64,000 bases of DNA from an uncultured bacterium (GTDB lineage Bacteria; Myxococcota_A; Polyangia; Polyangiales; Houyiibacteriaceae): positions 146,890-210,889 of the forward strand of contig CALJDU010000049.1 of the NCBI GenBank assembly GCA_938024995.1, written 5' to 3'. The translations under genes and the position numbers were made by a program. How positions within the stretch are numbered: position 1 is the stretch's first letter; every line of letters starts with the position of its first letter. Of this stretch, positions 17,048 to 27,200 are shown piece by piece. The notes under the pieces are model-generated. The model was not told the DNA's origin and made no database searches. It worked only from the letters and a program-made list of their open reading frames with translations.

Positions 17048-17053
17048 TAGCGT
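17048..17053 (+). promoter_or_regulatory. Candidate -10 element, leaderless start of the amidase gene
   Basis: TAGCGT lies 8 nt before the ATG at 17062. Confidence 0.4.
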
Positions 17054-17061
17054 CCGCAGAC

Positions 17062-18564
17062 ATGAGCATTGCGGAATACGGATCGTTCGATGGCGTCGGG
17101 CTCGCGTCCCTGGTTCACACCAAGCAGGTCTCGCCCGAGGAGCTGCTCGACGAAGCGCTTCGGCGCATCGAGGCCGTCAATCCGCAGCTGAACGGTGTGG
17201 TGCGCGTGCTCGCGTCCTTCGCCCGCGATCAGCTCAGGCAGGTCGATCACGACGCGCCGCTCGCGGGTGTTCCTTTCCTCCTCAAGGATCTCATTCAAAC
17301 GATCTCGGGACTGGAGACCTGTGGCGGTTCTCGATTGCTCAGGGACCAGGTCTTCGACGTCGACGGCGAGCTCTTCTCCCGCTTCACCCGCGCCGGGCTC
17401 GTCACGGTCGGCCGCACCAACACCCCAGAGTTCGGGATCCTGCCGGTCACCGAGCCCGTTCTCTACGGACCCGCGCGGAACCCTTGGGACACCACGCGTA
17501 CGCCGGGCGGGAGCAGCGGAGGATCCGCCGCGATGGTCGCCGCGCGGGTCGTCCCGATCGCGAGCGGCGGAGACGGTGGCGGTTCGATTCGGATCCCCGC
17601 TTCTGCGTGCGGTCTCTTCGGCCTCAAGCCCTCCCGAGCGCGTACCCCGACCGGACCCTTCGCGAGCGAGCACTGGAACGGATTCGCGGTAGAACATGTC
17701 CTGACGCGATCGGTTCGCGACAGCGCAGTGGTGCTCGACGCGACCGAGGGCACCGAGCTCGGCGCGCCCTACGCCGCCAAGGCGCCCGAGCGGCCGTACA
17801 TCGAAGAGCTCGGGCGCGATCCTGGCACCCTGCGCATCGGCTTCCACGTCGAGCCCGCGATGCTCTGCGATGGTGTCCACGCCGATTGCGTGGCCGCGGT
17901 CCATGACGCCGCCAAGTTGTGTGAAGAGCTGGGTCACTCGGTCGAAGAGATCCGCCCGGGACACGACCCCCGCGCCCTCTCTCGGGCGTTCGTTCTCGTC
18001 GTCGGCGCGAACACCGCGGCGGAGGTGCGCGAGGTCGAGGAAGCGACCGGCCGAAAGGCGAGCGCGCAGAACCTCGAGACGACCACGCTCTTGAGCGCGC
18101 TCCTCGGGCGCGCGACCTCCGCGGAACAGTACGCCCTCTCGCTTCGGGTGCTTCAGCGCGAAGCGATGCGACTGGCGCAACGATTCTCCGAGTTCGATCT
18201 CATCCTCACGCCCACGCTCGGCAAGCCGCCCCTCACGGTCGGCGCGCTGAAGCCCCCCGCGACGGAGGACTTCGCGCAGCGCTTGGTCGCCAAGCTCCAG
18301 TTCTCCGCGCCCCTCAAGTTCAACGCGGTCCTCGACCAAGCGGTCGAGCGCACCTTCGACTTCGTCCCCTTTACGCCGGTCGCCAACTTCGCGGGCTGGC
18401 CGAGCATGTCGGTCCCGCTCATGTGGAACGACGCGGGCCTCCCGATCGGGAGCATGTTCACGGCGAACCTCGGCGACGAAGCCACGCTCTTCCGTCTCGC
18501 CGCGCAGCTCGAGAAGGCGCGCCCGTGGGCCAAGCGCGTTCCCCCGGTCAACGCGGGCGGCTGA
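17062..18564 (+). CDS. Amidase (amidase signature family)
   Basis: A 500-residue enzyme. The catalytic triad is visible: Lys75 in PFLLKDLIQT, the cis-Ser in TPGGSSGGSAA (151-152) and the nucleophile Ser175 in GGDGGGSIRIPASACG. Length and layout match GatA/6-aminohexanoate-cyclic-dimer-hydrolase-like amidases. Members hydrolyse small amides in the cytoplasm. It is not GatA in context, since no gatB or gatC lies nearby. The frame extends upstream to 16783 with Arg-rich sequence that is probably not translated; ATG 17062 fits the family N-terminus. Confidence 0.92.
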   Translation: MSIAEYGSFDGVGLASLVHTKQVSPEELLDEALRRIEAVNPQLNGVVRVLASFARDQLRQVDHDAPLAGVPFLLKDLIQTISGLETCGGSRLLRDQVFDVDGELFSRFTRAGLVTVGRTNTPEFGILPVTEPVLYGPARNPWDTTRTPGGSSGGSAAMVAARVVPIASGGDGGGSIRIPASACGLFGLKPSRARTPTGPFASEHWNGFAVEHVLTRSVRDSAVVLDATEGTELGAPYAAKAPERPYIEELGRDPGTLRIGFHVEPAMLCDGVHADCVAAVHDAAKLCEELGHSVEEIRPGHDPRALSRAFVLVVGANTAAEVREVEEATGRKASAQNLETTTLLSALLGRATSAEQYALSLRVLQREAMRLAQRFSEFDLILTPTLGKPPLTVGALKPPATEDFAQRLVAKLQFSAPLKFNAVLDQAVERTFDFVPFTPVANFAGWPSMSVPLMWNDAGLPIGSMFTANLGDEATLFRLAAQLEKARPWAKRVPPVNAGG

Positions 18565-18898
18565 GGCTCGACGCGGACGACTTGGTCAGCGCGAAACGGT
18601 GACTGTGCCGCCGGTGACTGTGCCGCTGGTGACTGTGCCGCTGCGCTTCGCCGCTTCGCTTGCCGGTGGTGGGTTGAAAACGCAGACGTCGGGCGACCAA
18701 GGTCACGCGTACGGCGTGACATCTAAGTTTGCTGGCGTCCTTGGCGCGTTGCTGACGTAGCGCGAGACATCAGCGTCCGCCCGCATACGCTATTGGCGAT
18801 AGCCGTCACCTCGTAGTCGCAAGGAAGGGTGAAAACCAGTAGAACTCGCCGCCGGGTGACGGTCTTCTTCCAAGACGTCGCCAACCAAGGAACTAGGC
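18565..18898. other. Gene-free stretch with a tandem repeat and hairpins
   Basis: No credible gene lies in these 334 bp. They contain a 15-bp triplicate at 18598-18642, a hairpin GTCACGC/GCGTGAC (18702-18720) and a smaller GCTAT/ATAGC hairpin at 18789-18803. AAGGA lies 7 nt before the ATG at 18899. Confidence 0.6.
18598..18642. repeat. 15-bp tandem repeat, three units
   Basis: Three adjacent units GGTGACTGTGCCGCY begin 34 bp after the amidase stop codon. The first differs from the others at the last base only. Confidence 0.85.
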
Positions 18899-19585
18899 AT
18901 GAGCGACAGTGGACCCATCGATGTCATCGTCAACGCGTACAAGCGGGAGGTCATCCCACGCATCAAGCGTGCGGGAGAGTCCCACGTCTTGGCCGAGTTT
19001 CCTCATGAGACCTTGCCCGTCTACATGGACCCGATCGAATGGTCACAGCTAGCGTCTTTGCTCTGCGCGGCGCGCCCAAAGCGCATGCTTGAGTGGGGCT
19101 GTGGTGGGAGCACACGCGCCATCTTGAGCCGCTGCCCGTTCATCGAAGAGCTCCACAGCATCGAACACGACGAGGCGTGGGCCCAGCGCGTACGCGATCT
19201 CGTGAAAGACGAACGGCTGACTGTGCATCATGTCGCTCCCGCCGTCGCACAACCCGTGCGCGAGCCGCTGAGCCCCACCGCAGCCGATCGCTACTTTCGA
19301 TGGACCGACGATTGCGAAGACGACCCGAGCATCATGGCGGACTACGTCAGCAAAGGTCGCGAGCTCGGCGAGTTTGACTTCATCGTGGTCGACGGTCGCG
19401 CGCGCATCCATTGTTGGAGCGCCGGTTTCAAGATCCTCCGGCCCGGCGGGATCCTCGTGATGCACGACGCCCAACGCCCTCGGTATCAGGAGACCATCGA
19501 CTCGGTCTCCACGGAGTCGCACGAGGTGGTTCGGCTCGAGCCTTGGAAGCAAGGTCAGGTAACGTTCGTACGCAAAGCGGACTAG
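18899..19585 (+). CDS. Class I SAM-dependent methyltransferase-like protein
   Basis: A 228-residue protein. MLEWGCGGSTRAIL is a glycine-rich SAM-binding loop at the end of strand 1. LHSIEHDEAWAQRVRDLV follows with the acidic ribose-binding position. FDFIVVDGRARIHC and LRPGGILVMHDA match strands 4 and 5. It resembles small-molecule methyltransferases linked to glycan clusters, but no such cluster is present. AAGGA before the ATG is a likely ribosome binding site. Confidence 0.8.
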   Translation: MSDSGPIDVIVNAYKREVIPRIKRAGESHVLAEFPHETLPVYMDPIEWSQLASLLCAARPKRMLEWGCGGSTRAILSRCPFIEELHSIEHDEAWAQRVRDLVKDERLTVHHVAPAVAQPVREPLSPTAADRYFRWTDDCEDDPSIMADYVSKGRELGEFDFIVVDGRARIHCWSAGFKILRPGGILVMHDAQRPRYQETIDSVSTESHEVVRLEPWKQGQVTFVRKAD

Positions 19586-19760
19586 CAGCCTGCTAAGTCT
19601 CGACCGCGACTGCGACGGCGTGGTTTCCGGGAGCGGGTGACGTCGAAGCCACCGCTTCCCTCAACGGCGTGTGCGCCGGTCACCACTTCGATGTGATGCT
19701 CTTGCGGAGGTCATCGTCGCCTACGATTCCGTACTGGCTTATCACGTCACGCGCAGCTGA

Positions 19761-19766
19761 TATGGT
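19761..19766 (+). promoter_or_regulatory. Candidate extended -10, leaderless start of the ChaN-like gene
   Basis: TGATATGGT fits an extended -10 and ends 6 nt before the ATG at 19773. Confidence 0.5.
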
Positions 19767-19772
19767 CCGCGC

Positions 19773-20702
19773 ATGACGCTCCTCTCCATCGCTCGGTCCC
19801 TCGCGAGTTCCGCGACCCTGATGCTGCTTACCGCAAGCGCGCTGGGTTGCGGCTCGACGGCGCCAGACGCGCGCTCTCCGGTTCAGGTCGTGCGCGACGC
19901 GACGCCTCCGGACAAGATCATCGACACCGAGACCGGCGAAGAGATCACGATCGCGGACCTCATCTCTTTGCTCGTTCGGAACAAGGTCATCTACCTCGGC
20001 GAGGTTCACGACGATCCGCTTCACCATCAGATGCAGATGCAGATCATCCGGGGTCTCTTTGTGCAGGACCCATCGCTCGCGATCGGGCTCGAGATGGTGC
20101 AGCAGCCCTTCCAGTCCGTTCTTGACCAGTGGACCGATGGGCAGCTCGATGAGCAGAACTTGCGTCGCGGCATTGAGTGGGACACGCGCTGGGGTTTCGA
20201 CTTCGCGAACTACCGCGCCATCTTTGAGTTCGCGCGATCGCGATCGGTCACGATGATCGCGCTCAACGCGCGGCAGGAGATCACGCGGGCGGTGGGGCTG
20301 GGCGGGCTCGATTCGCTCAGCGAGGAGCAGCGCGCGCACGTTCCTGAGCTGGACCTGACCAACGAGCAGCACCGCGAGTTGGTTCGCGCAGCGCTTGAGT
20401 CGCACCACGGCGGGGCGGATTCGTTCGAGCGGATGTACACCGCGCAGGTCATCTGGGACGAGACCATGGCCGCTGGCATCGGGGCGGTCCTGAGCGGGCC
20501 TCAGCCTCCCTCGCGCGTCGTCGTGCTCGCAGGTCGAATGCATGTGGAGCGTGGTCTCGGGATCCCTGCTCGCGCGACCCGATGGGGAGGCGAGCCTTAC
20601 CAGACGGTCGTCGTCGTGGATGAAGAGGAGCTCGAGGCGATCCTCGACGAAGACGAACCCGTCCCGGCTCCCGCGCGCTTCCTCTGGCTTCCCGAAGACT
20701 GA
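19773..20702 (+). CDS. ChaN-family lipoprotein
   Basis: A 309-residue lipoprotein: the signal peptide ends in SALGC (Cys26). The ChaN/Tiki core is visible: VIYLGEVHDDPLHHQMQMQII, AIGLEMVQQPFQ, FELQ-type segments around GIEWDTRWGFDFANYRAIF, ALNARQEITRAVG, then MAAGIGAVL and VVVLAGRMHVERGLGIP. Family members (ChaN, HmuS-associated proteins) bind haem or act as metal-dependent proteases through the conserved GE...H residues. The role here is unclear; no iron-transport gene is adjacent. It is followed by a duplicated 18-bp repeat and then recC. Confidence 0.88.
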   Translation: MTLLSIARSLASSATLMLLTASALGCGSTAPDARSPVQVVRDATPPDKIIDTETGEEITIADLISLLVRNKVIYLGEVHDDPLHHQMQMQIIRGLFVQDPSLAIGLEMVQQPFQSVLDQWTDGQLDEQNLRRGIEWDTRWGFDFANYRAIFEFARSRSVTMIALNARQEITRAVGLGGLDSLSEEQRAHVPELDLTNEQHRELVRAALESHHGGADSFERMYTAQVIWDETMAAGIGAVLSGPQPPSRVVVLAGRMHVERGLGIPARATRWGGEPYQTVVVVDEEELEAILDEDEPVPAPARFLWLPED

Positions 20703-20723
20703 GCCGGAAGCGCCCGCGACGTC

Positions 20724-20759
20724 ACAGCTCGATGAGACACTACAGCTCGATGAGACACT
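20724..20759. repeat. 18-bp tandem duplication between ChaN-like gene and recC
   Basis: Two perfect adjacent copies of ACAGCTCGATGAGACACT start 22 bp after the upstream stop codon. They lie 33 bp before the recC start and may be part of its leader. Confidence 0.85.
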
Positions 20760-20791
20760 GAGCGCGTGCGAACTGTGGCTCACGAAGACCG

Positions 20792-23700
20792 ATGATCCGG
20801 ATCTGCTACTCGAACCAAACCGAGGCGCTCGTCTCGTCGCTCGTCGCGCAGCTCGATCAGCCGCGCGACCCGTTGGTCCCGCTCGACATCGTGGTGCCCA
20901 ACCGCAACCTCGAGCGCTATCTCGATCTCCAGATCGCGAGCGCGCTCGGGATCTCCGCCAACATTCGCTATCACCGGCTCGAGCGTTTCATCGCGCGCTG
21001 GGTTCGACGCGCCGCGAGTGATCTCGCGCTGCTCTCGCGCGAGCATCTCGAGAGCTTGACCCTGAGCGCGTTCCTCGACGATGAGTGGCTCGCGACACGT
21101 GAGGTCGCCCCGGTGAAGCGTTACCTCTTCGCCGACGATGACGAAGACGGAGTCGACACGCGACGCGTCGAGCTGGCGATCCGAATGGCGTCGCTGCTCG
21201 AGGAGTACACCTACTCGCGGCCGGAGATGCTCGCGGCGTGGGCCGCGGGCAAAGAGCTCAGTCTCTCTCGTGACGAAACCTGGCAGCGCGCGCTCTACCA
21301 ACGAGTGCTCGACACCCGCGGTCAATCACGTCGCGACACCCGCCGGCTCCTCACGCTCCCGGAAGCCCTTCGCGAACTGCAGCGCCGCGGGCCGCGGGCT
21401 CCTGATGCGGTCGACACGCCGCTCCACGTGTTCGGTATCTCCTACGTCGCGCGCGCCTTCCTCTGGGCGTTCCAAGCGCTGAGCGAAGAGCGCGAAGTGG
21501 GCCTCTACGTGCTCAACCCCTGCCAAGAGTTTTGGGAGGACGTCCCGACGGAGCGCCGGGTCCTCCGCGCGGTCGCGCCAGAGCGCGAAGTCCTCGACCC
21601 CAACGACACCCCGGCGCTGGTCTTGTGGGGTCGCCCTGGGCGCGAACACGTGCACCTTCTCGGGCAGCTTGTCGACGACTTTGAGGATCGCTTCGTCGCG
21701 CCGCGCGGCGACTCGCTCCTGATGAAGCTGCAGCGCGATGTCCTCACGCGCGAACCGGCCGCTGCGACGCCTCCTCGACCCGACGGGGAGACCTGCGAGT
21801 CGATCACCTTGCTCCCCGCCCCCGGCATCCGTCGCGAGCTCGAGGCGATCGCGGACGAGATCTGGCGCGTGGTCGAAGCGCGCGAGGGTGTTCGCTTCAA
21901 CGACATCGCGCTCTTCATCAACGGACCGGAACGAGACGTGTACCTGCCGCACGTGGAAGCCGTCTTTCGCGAGGCCCGCGGCATCCCGTTCAACGTGGTC
22001 GACCTCGCGCTCGCAGGAGAGACCGGTCTCGGGAGCCGCGTCGTCGAAGCGGCGAGCATGTTGATCGATCTCCCGCTCTCGGGTTTTACGCGGCCGGAGG
22101 TGCTCGCGCTCGTGACCCATCCTTGCGTTCGTGCGCGCGTGAACGACCTCCCCGCGGAGCAATGGGAGCGCGCGATCGATCGCGTGGGCGCGTTCCACGG
22201 GATCGACCACGACGACCACGCGGGCACCTACATCACCTCGGACCTGATCAACTGGGACCAAGGCATTCGTCGCATGGCGCTCGGCGCGTTCATGAGCGGT
22301 CCGCAAAGCGGTGACCCGCGGCTCTTCGCGTTCAACGGCGAGCGCTACCAGGTCGACGAGTCGCGAGATGACGAAGCGACCGCGACCCTTGGCCTGCTCC
22401 TCCGCTCGCTCACGAACGACGTCCGAACGGCGCTACGCCAACGGGTCTCGTTGACCGCGTGGGCGGCCTTCTTCGCGGCCCAGTTCAACGCATTCCTGAT
22501 CGCCAACGGCTCACGCGAAGAGTCCGCGCTTCGCCGCTGCGTCGCCGGAGCGCGCGCTCTGGCCGATCGGGATCTTCACGGCGAAGAGGTGGGGTTTCGG
22601 GTCGCGCATCAGCTCCTTCGGACCGAGCTGTCGCGGCTCCGGGGCGGCCGCGGGGAGTACCTCGCGGATGGGGTCGTGGTGTCTTCGTTCCTCCCGATGC
22701 GCGCGATCCCTTTCCGGGTGGCGTTCGTCGCGGGTCTCGGCGAGTCGCGCTTCCCCGCCCCCGAGCGTCGGGACGCGCTCGACCTCCGCGCGAAGAAGCG
22801 AGAGCGCGGAGACGTCAGCCCAAGCGAGCGCGACAAGTACATGTTCCTCGAGGCCCTGCTCAGCGCGCGGGATCGCGTGGTCCTGAGCTGGGTCAGTCGC
22901 GACCCGTTGACCGGCGACGAGATCGTCCCTTCCGTGGTCGTGCGGCAGCTGACCGCGATGATCGAGCGCACCTACGAGGCGCGCCCATTGCTCCGGCGGG
23001 TTCCGCTGCGGCGCCACGAAGAGCGCGACACCTCGCTGCGCGAGGCCACCCACGAAGCGCGCGCCCGTGAGCTCGGCGAGCTCCTCCGCGGCGACTATCG
23101 GGTCGAGCTCTCGATCGCGGAAGCGGTCCAGGAGGAGCCGCGGCTCCGCGACGAGCTGGCGCTCATGAACGCGCCACGCGCGATCGAGGAGGCGCCGCGT
23201 CAGGCGCTCTCGATCTCTGCCCTCCGACGTTTCTTGGAGTCCCCGCTGCAAGGTTGGGCGAGCGCGGTCCTCGGCATTCGTGAGGAAGACGAAGTGCTCC
23301 CGGAGCTCTTGGGAGCGAAGAACGAGCCGCTCACGGTCCGGGTCCTCGACTCCGTGCTCACGCTTCGGGACGCTTACCTCACCGAGGCGCGCGGGGAGGC
23401 GCCGGCGTCGCAGACCTACGCGTTGCAGACCCTGCGTAAGATGAGCGAAGGTCGCTGGCCGGTCGGGACGCTAGCGGAACAGCGCGCGCGTCACGACGAA
23501 GCGGTCCTCGCGGGGTGGCGCCGTTTGGTCGACGCCACGTTCCGTGAGCTCACGCCGCGGGTCGCGCGCTTTGGCGGTGGAGCGGGGTCGGGTGAAGCCG
23601 CGCTCCTCTTTGATGAGGTCACGGTGTCGCGCGGGAAGAAGCCGATCGCGCTCGTCGGTCGCACGCAACCGTTGCTCCTGCCCGCGGTCGATCGTCGTCA

Positions 23701-24202
23701 CCGCGCTTCGCTCTTGTTGATGGCGAAGTCTCCGCCGGGCGGCATCCACCAAGAGACAGAGCGGATGCGCGTCGCGATGCGGGCGTTCCTCGATCACCTG
23801 ATGCTCACGATCTCGATCGGGGAAGCGACCCATCGCGCGTTCGTGATCTACGGCGGGGATCCGGCGACAGATGCGTCGGTGACGCTGAGCCCCGTTTCGC
23901 GTGAGCGCGCGCTCAGCTACCTCACGCGGCTGGTCGCCGATCTTCACGCCGGTCCGCACGACACCTTCGCTCCATGTGAAGCGGTCCTTCGTCGCCCCCA
24001 CCAGTTCGGCTCGCTCACCGCGGCTAGCCTGCTCGCCGAAACCGAACGAGTGCGCCGCAACCACTTCGGAGGCTCCGCGCGCTTCGGCCCGGTTCGTGAC
24101 GCGACGCGCTACCCCGCGCTCCCGGAGGACCAGATCCTGACCCGCGCCACCGCGCGCTACGGGCTCTTCTTTGAGCTCCTCGGCTTGGGCGGTGCCGCGT
24201 GA
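20792..24202 (+). CDS. recC: Exodeoxyribonuclease V gamma subunit RecC
   Basis: A 1136-residue protein, close to the usual RecC length. It opens with IRICYSNQTEALVSSLVAQL and IVVPNRNLERYLDLQIASALGISANIRY, typical of RecC. A later segment has AFVAGLGESRFPAPERRDALDL. As in other RecC proteins, the helicase-like core lacks a Walker A motif. RecC would hold the complex together and scan DNA for the recombination hotspot. Its stop overlaps the recB start by 4 nt, and recD follows in the same way, so one operon makes the whole enzyme. Confidence 0.95.
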   Translation: MIRICYSNQTEALVSSLVAQLDQPRDPLVPLDIVVPNRNLERYLDLQIASALGISANIRYHRLERFIARWVRRAASDLALLSREHLESLTLSAFLDDEWLATREVAPVKRYLFADDDEDGVDTRRVELAIRMASLLEEYTYSRPEMLAAWAAGKELSLSRDETWQRALYQRVLDTRGQSRRDTRRLLTLPEALRELQRRGPRAPDAVDTPLHVFGISYVARAFLWAFQALSEEREVGLYVLNPCQEFWEDVPTERRVLRAVAPEREVLDPNDTPALVLWGRPGREHVHLLGQLVDDFEDRFVAPRGDSLLMKLQRDVLTREPAAATPPRPDGETCESITLLPAPGIRRELEAIADEIWRVVEAREGVRFNDIALFINGPERDVYLPHVEAVFREARGIPFNVVDLALAGETGLGSRVVEAASMLIDLPLSGFTRPEVLALVTHPCVRARVNDLPAEQWERAIDRVGAFHGIDHDDHAGTYITSDLINWDQGIRRMALGAFMSGPQSGDPRLFAFNGERYQVDESRDDEATATLGLLLRSLTNDVRTALRQRVSLTAWAAFFAAQFNAFLIANGSREESALRRCVAGARALADRDLHGEEVGFRVAHQLLRTELSRLRGGRGEYLADGVVVSSFLPMRAIPFRVAFVAGLGESRFPAPERRDALDLRAKKRERGDVSPSERDKYMFLEALLSARDRVVLSWVSRDPLTGDEIVPSVVVRQLTAMIERTYEARPLLRRVPLRRHEERDTSLREATHEARARELGELLRGDYRVELSIAEAVQEEPRLRDELALMNAPRAIEEAPRQALSISALRRFLESPLQGWASAVLGIREEDEVLPELLGAKNEPLTVRVLDSVLTLRDAYLTEARGEAPASQTYALQTLRKMSEGRWPVGTLAEQRARHDEAVLAGWRRLVDATFRELTPRVARFGGGAGSGEAALLFDEVTVSRGKKPIALVGRTQPLLLPAVDRRHRASLLLMAKSPPGGIHQETERMRVAMRAFLDHLMLTISIGEATHRAFVIYGGDPATDASVTLSPVSRERALSYLTRLVADLHAGPHDTFAPCEAVLRRPHQFGSLTAASLLAETERVRRNHFGGSARFGPVRDATRYPALPEDQILTRATARYGLFFELLGLGGAA

Positions 24203-27200
24203 CGAATCGCTTCGCCAAGCCTCCGATCCTCGATCGCCTCCCGATCGGCAACGCGGTCATCGAGGCCTCTGCGGGTACCGGAAAGACGTACACGCTCGAG
24301 CACCTGGTGGTCGACCGCATCGTGAAGGGCGATGAGCTTGAGCAGATCTTGGTGGTCACGTTCACCGAGAAGGCGACGCGCGAGATGCGGGTGCGGATGC
24401 GGAGCACCATCTCCGACCTCGTCCACGCGCCCGCGAACGATCCGCGGCGTGATCCAAAGGGCCCCGCCTGGACGATCGACGACGCGGCCGGGCAGAGGCT
24501 CCGAAACGCGCTCGCGAGCTTCGACCGCGCCAGCATCTTCACCATCCACGGGTTCTGCCAGCGCGTCCTCGCCGATCACGCCTTCGAGAGCCGGCGCGCG
24601 GTTACCCGTGAGCTCGTCGACCCGCGCTCGCTCTTCTCCGACGCCTTTACCGCCGAGCTCCGCGTACTGCTCGGGAAGCCGCAGAGTGATCCCGCCCGCG
24701 CGCTCTTCGAGCACGTCCTGTCCCAGGTCTCTCTGCAAACGCTTGAGGCGCTTTGCTTCGTTTGGTCGCAAGAGCGAGGACGACCGATGCCCGAGTTTCG
24801 GGAAGAACGGATGCGCGCTTCGATCGACGCCATCGCGGCGCTCGACCTCCGCGCGGCCGAGCGAGACCTCACGCGCGCGATCCCGCAGCGAAACAAGACG
24901 GGGCAAGCGATGCACCTGCTGCGGCTGCTTAAGGCGGCCTGCGATCGTTCCGCCTCGATGCAAGAGCAGGTCCTGGCGATCGATCGCTTTCGCCATGTGC
25001 CCGTCACCAAGAAAGCGCGCGCCGGCAGCTGGCTCCCCGCGCTCCTCGCGAAGTCGTCATCGCTCGCGTCGCTTCACGGCGCGGTCGAGGACGCGCTGCG
25101 CGACGCGCCCCTTCCCCTCGCGGTGGTCTTCGCGTCTCTCATCCCGCAGACGATCGCGCGGACGCGCGAGGTCAAAGCGCGACTCGCCGCGGTCGACTTC
25201 GACGACATGCTCACTCATGTCGCGGACGCGATCCGAGCGCCCCGCGGCGCATCGTTGATCGCCGCGCTCCGGAGCTCCTATCGCTGCGCGCTCGTGGACG
25301 AGTTTCAAGACACAGACGCGATCCAGTGGTCGATCTTCCGCGACGTGTTCGGCGTCAGTCCGGACCACTCTCTCTGCGTCATCGGCGACCCCAAGCAAGC
25401 GATCTACGGCTTTCGAAACGCGGACGTCCACACCTATCGCGAGGCGCGCGCGACGCTGAGCGACCAGCCCGCCGCTCTCACGACCAACTATCGCTCGTCC
25501 GCGCCCATGGTCGACGTCTTCAACACCTTGTTCACCAACTACTTCTCGGGCGGCGACGGTCCGCCCGCCGAACACGGACCGATCGCGCGCGCGCTCCGTA
25601 TGCCGGGCGAGAGCACGCCCGCCCCCGCCGCGATCTTGATTCAGCCGTTGGCCGATGACGCGATCGGCGCGGCCCGCTTCCGGCGCGCGCTCGGGCCCTA
25701 CATCGCGTCCGAGATCCGCGCGCTCGTCGGCCGCGCCACCGTCGTCACGGGCGGCGAAGACGAAGAGTCCCGCCTCCTGCGCCACGGCGACGTTCAGATC
25801 CTGACCCGGACCGCGAACGAAGCGCTCGCGATCGCGGAAGCGCTTCGGCAAGGCGGCGTTCCCTTTGCGCTCTTCAAACAAGATGGTCTCTTTCAGTCGC
25901 GCGAAGCGAAGGACGTCCTCGATCTGCTGCGCGCGATCGCCGAACCCGATGACCGATCGGCGCGGCTCCGAGCGTGGCTGACTCCCTTCTTCGACGTCGC
26001 CCTCAGCGAGCTCCCGGCCCTGCGCGACGCGGACGCCTCGCACCCGCTCGTCGCGCTGCTTCACCGGCTGCACCGGCTCGCGATGCGTCGCCGGTTCGGG
26101 GACATGTTCGAGACCATCGTCCGGGAGACCGGCGTGCTGAGGCGCGCGCTCTTCGCGACGACGAGCGAGCGTTCCGTCACCAACTACCAGCACCTGCTCG
26201 AGCTCCTGCTGGAGCGCGCGTCGCGACGCACGCTCACCGAGCTCACGCGAGAGCTCGCGTCCTACGTCGCGGGCCGCGCGGTCCCGGACAGCGCGAGCGG
26301 GGATCTCCAGCGGCTCGAGAGCGAACGCAACGCGGTCCAGATCTTGACCATGCACAAGGCCAAGGGGCTCGAGGCTGAAGTCGTGTTTGTCGCCGGAGGG
26401 TTCGCCCGCGGAGGAAAGCAGGGACCGCTCGCCACGCTCGCGCCGCACGTCTGCCACGCGGCGGACGGAACCCGAGAAGCATGGCTCCGCCCGGCCCTCA
26501 CCCGAGAGGCCGCTGAGCGGGTGCGCGCCGAGCTGATCGCGGAAGACGAACGCCTGCTCTACGTGGCGGTCACGCGCGCGAAGTCGCGGGTGTACCTGCC
26601 CTACTTCGGAGCGCCCCCCATGGACACGGATCGCGTTACGACGCTGAAGCGGATCGAGGGGAGCTACGCCGCGCTCGCGAAACGGTTGAGCGCGCTCGGG
26701 CCCGGCGTGATCGACGGCGCGCGCTTCGGATACGCAGCGCTCGACCTGGACGCGGAGCCAGAGCCGCTCGGTGCCGATCTGGGCGCACGTGAGCGCGCCC
26801 TGGATGACGCGCACTTCACGCCGATTCGCGACGACGCGCGGCGTTATGAAAAGCTCCGCGAGACCCGCGGCGGGTGCTTTCTTACGTCCTACACGCGGAT
26901 GAAGTCCGCCGCTTCGTCGGGAGGGTTCTACGTCGACGCGACGGTCTCCACCCCCGATGACGCCGAGCGAGATGAGTTCAAGGTGGACGACGCCTCCCCG
27001 TCGCTCAGCGCGCCGCTCTATCGCCCCGCGCGCGAGACGACGCTCCCAGGCGGCGCGAGCGTCGGCATCTTCCTGCATGAGGTCCTGGAGCATCTCGACT
27101 ACGAGGCGTTCAGCGAGCCCGACCACGAGGCGTTCCTCGCGCGCAGAGACGTCGGGCGGCTCTTCTCACGATGCGCGCAGAACAACGGCGTCGCCGAGGA

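Noticed and set aside
18598..18642. CRISPR-like reading of the short repeats
   Set aside because: Units are directly adjacent with no spacers, only 15 bp long, and no cas genes are in the window.
18153..18722. A minus-strand frame with AAQSP repeats
   Set aside because: The repeats are the 15-bp intergenic repeat translated, and the rest is antisense to the amidase gene.
25057..27126. A 689-codon minus-strand frame within recB
   Set aside because: Antisense shadow of recB; no recognisable domain and extreme Arg/Glu content.
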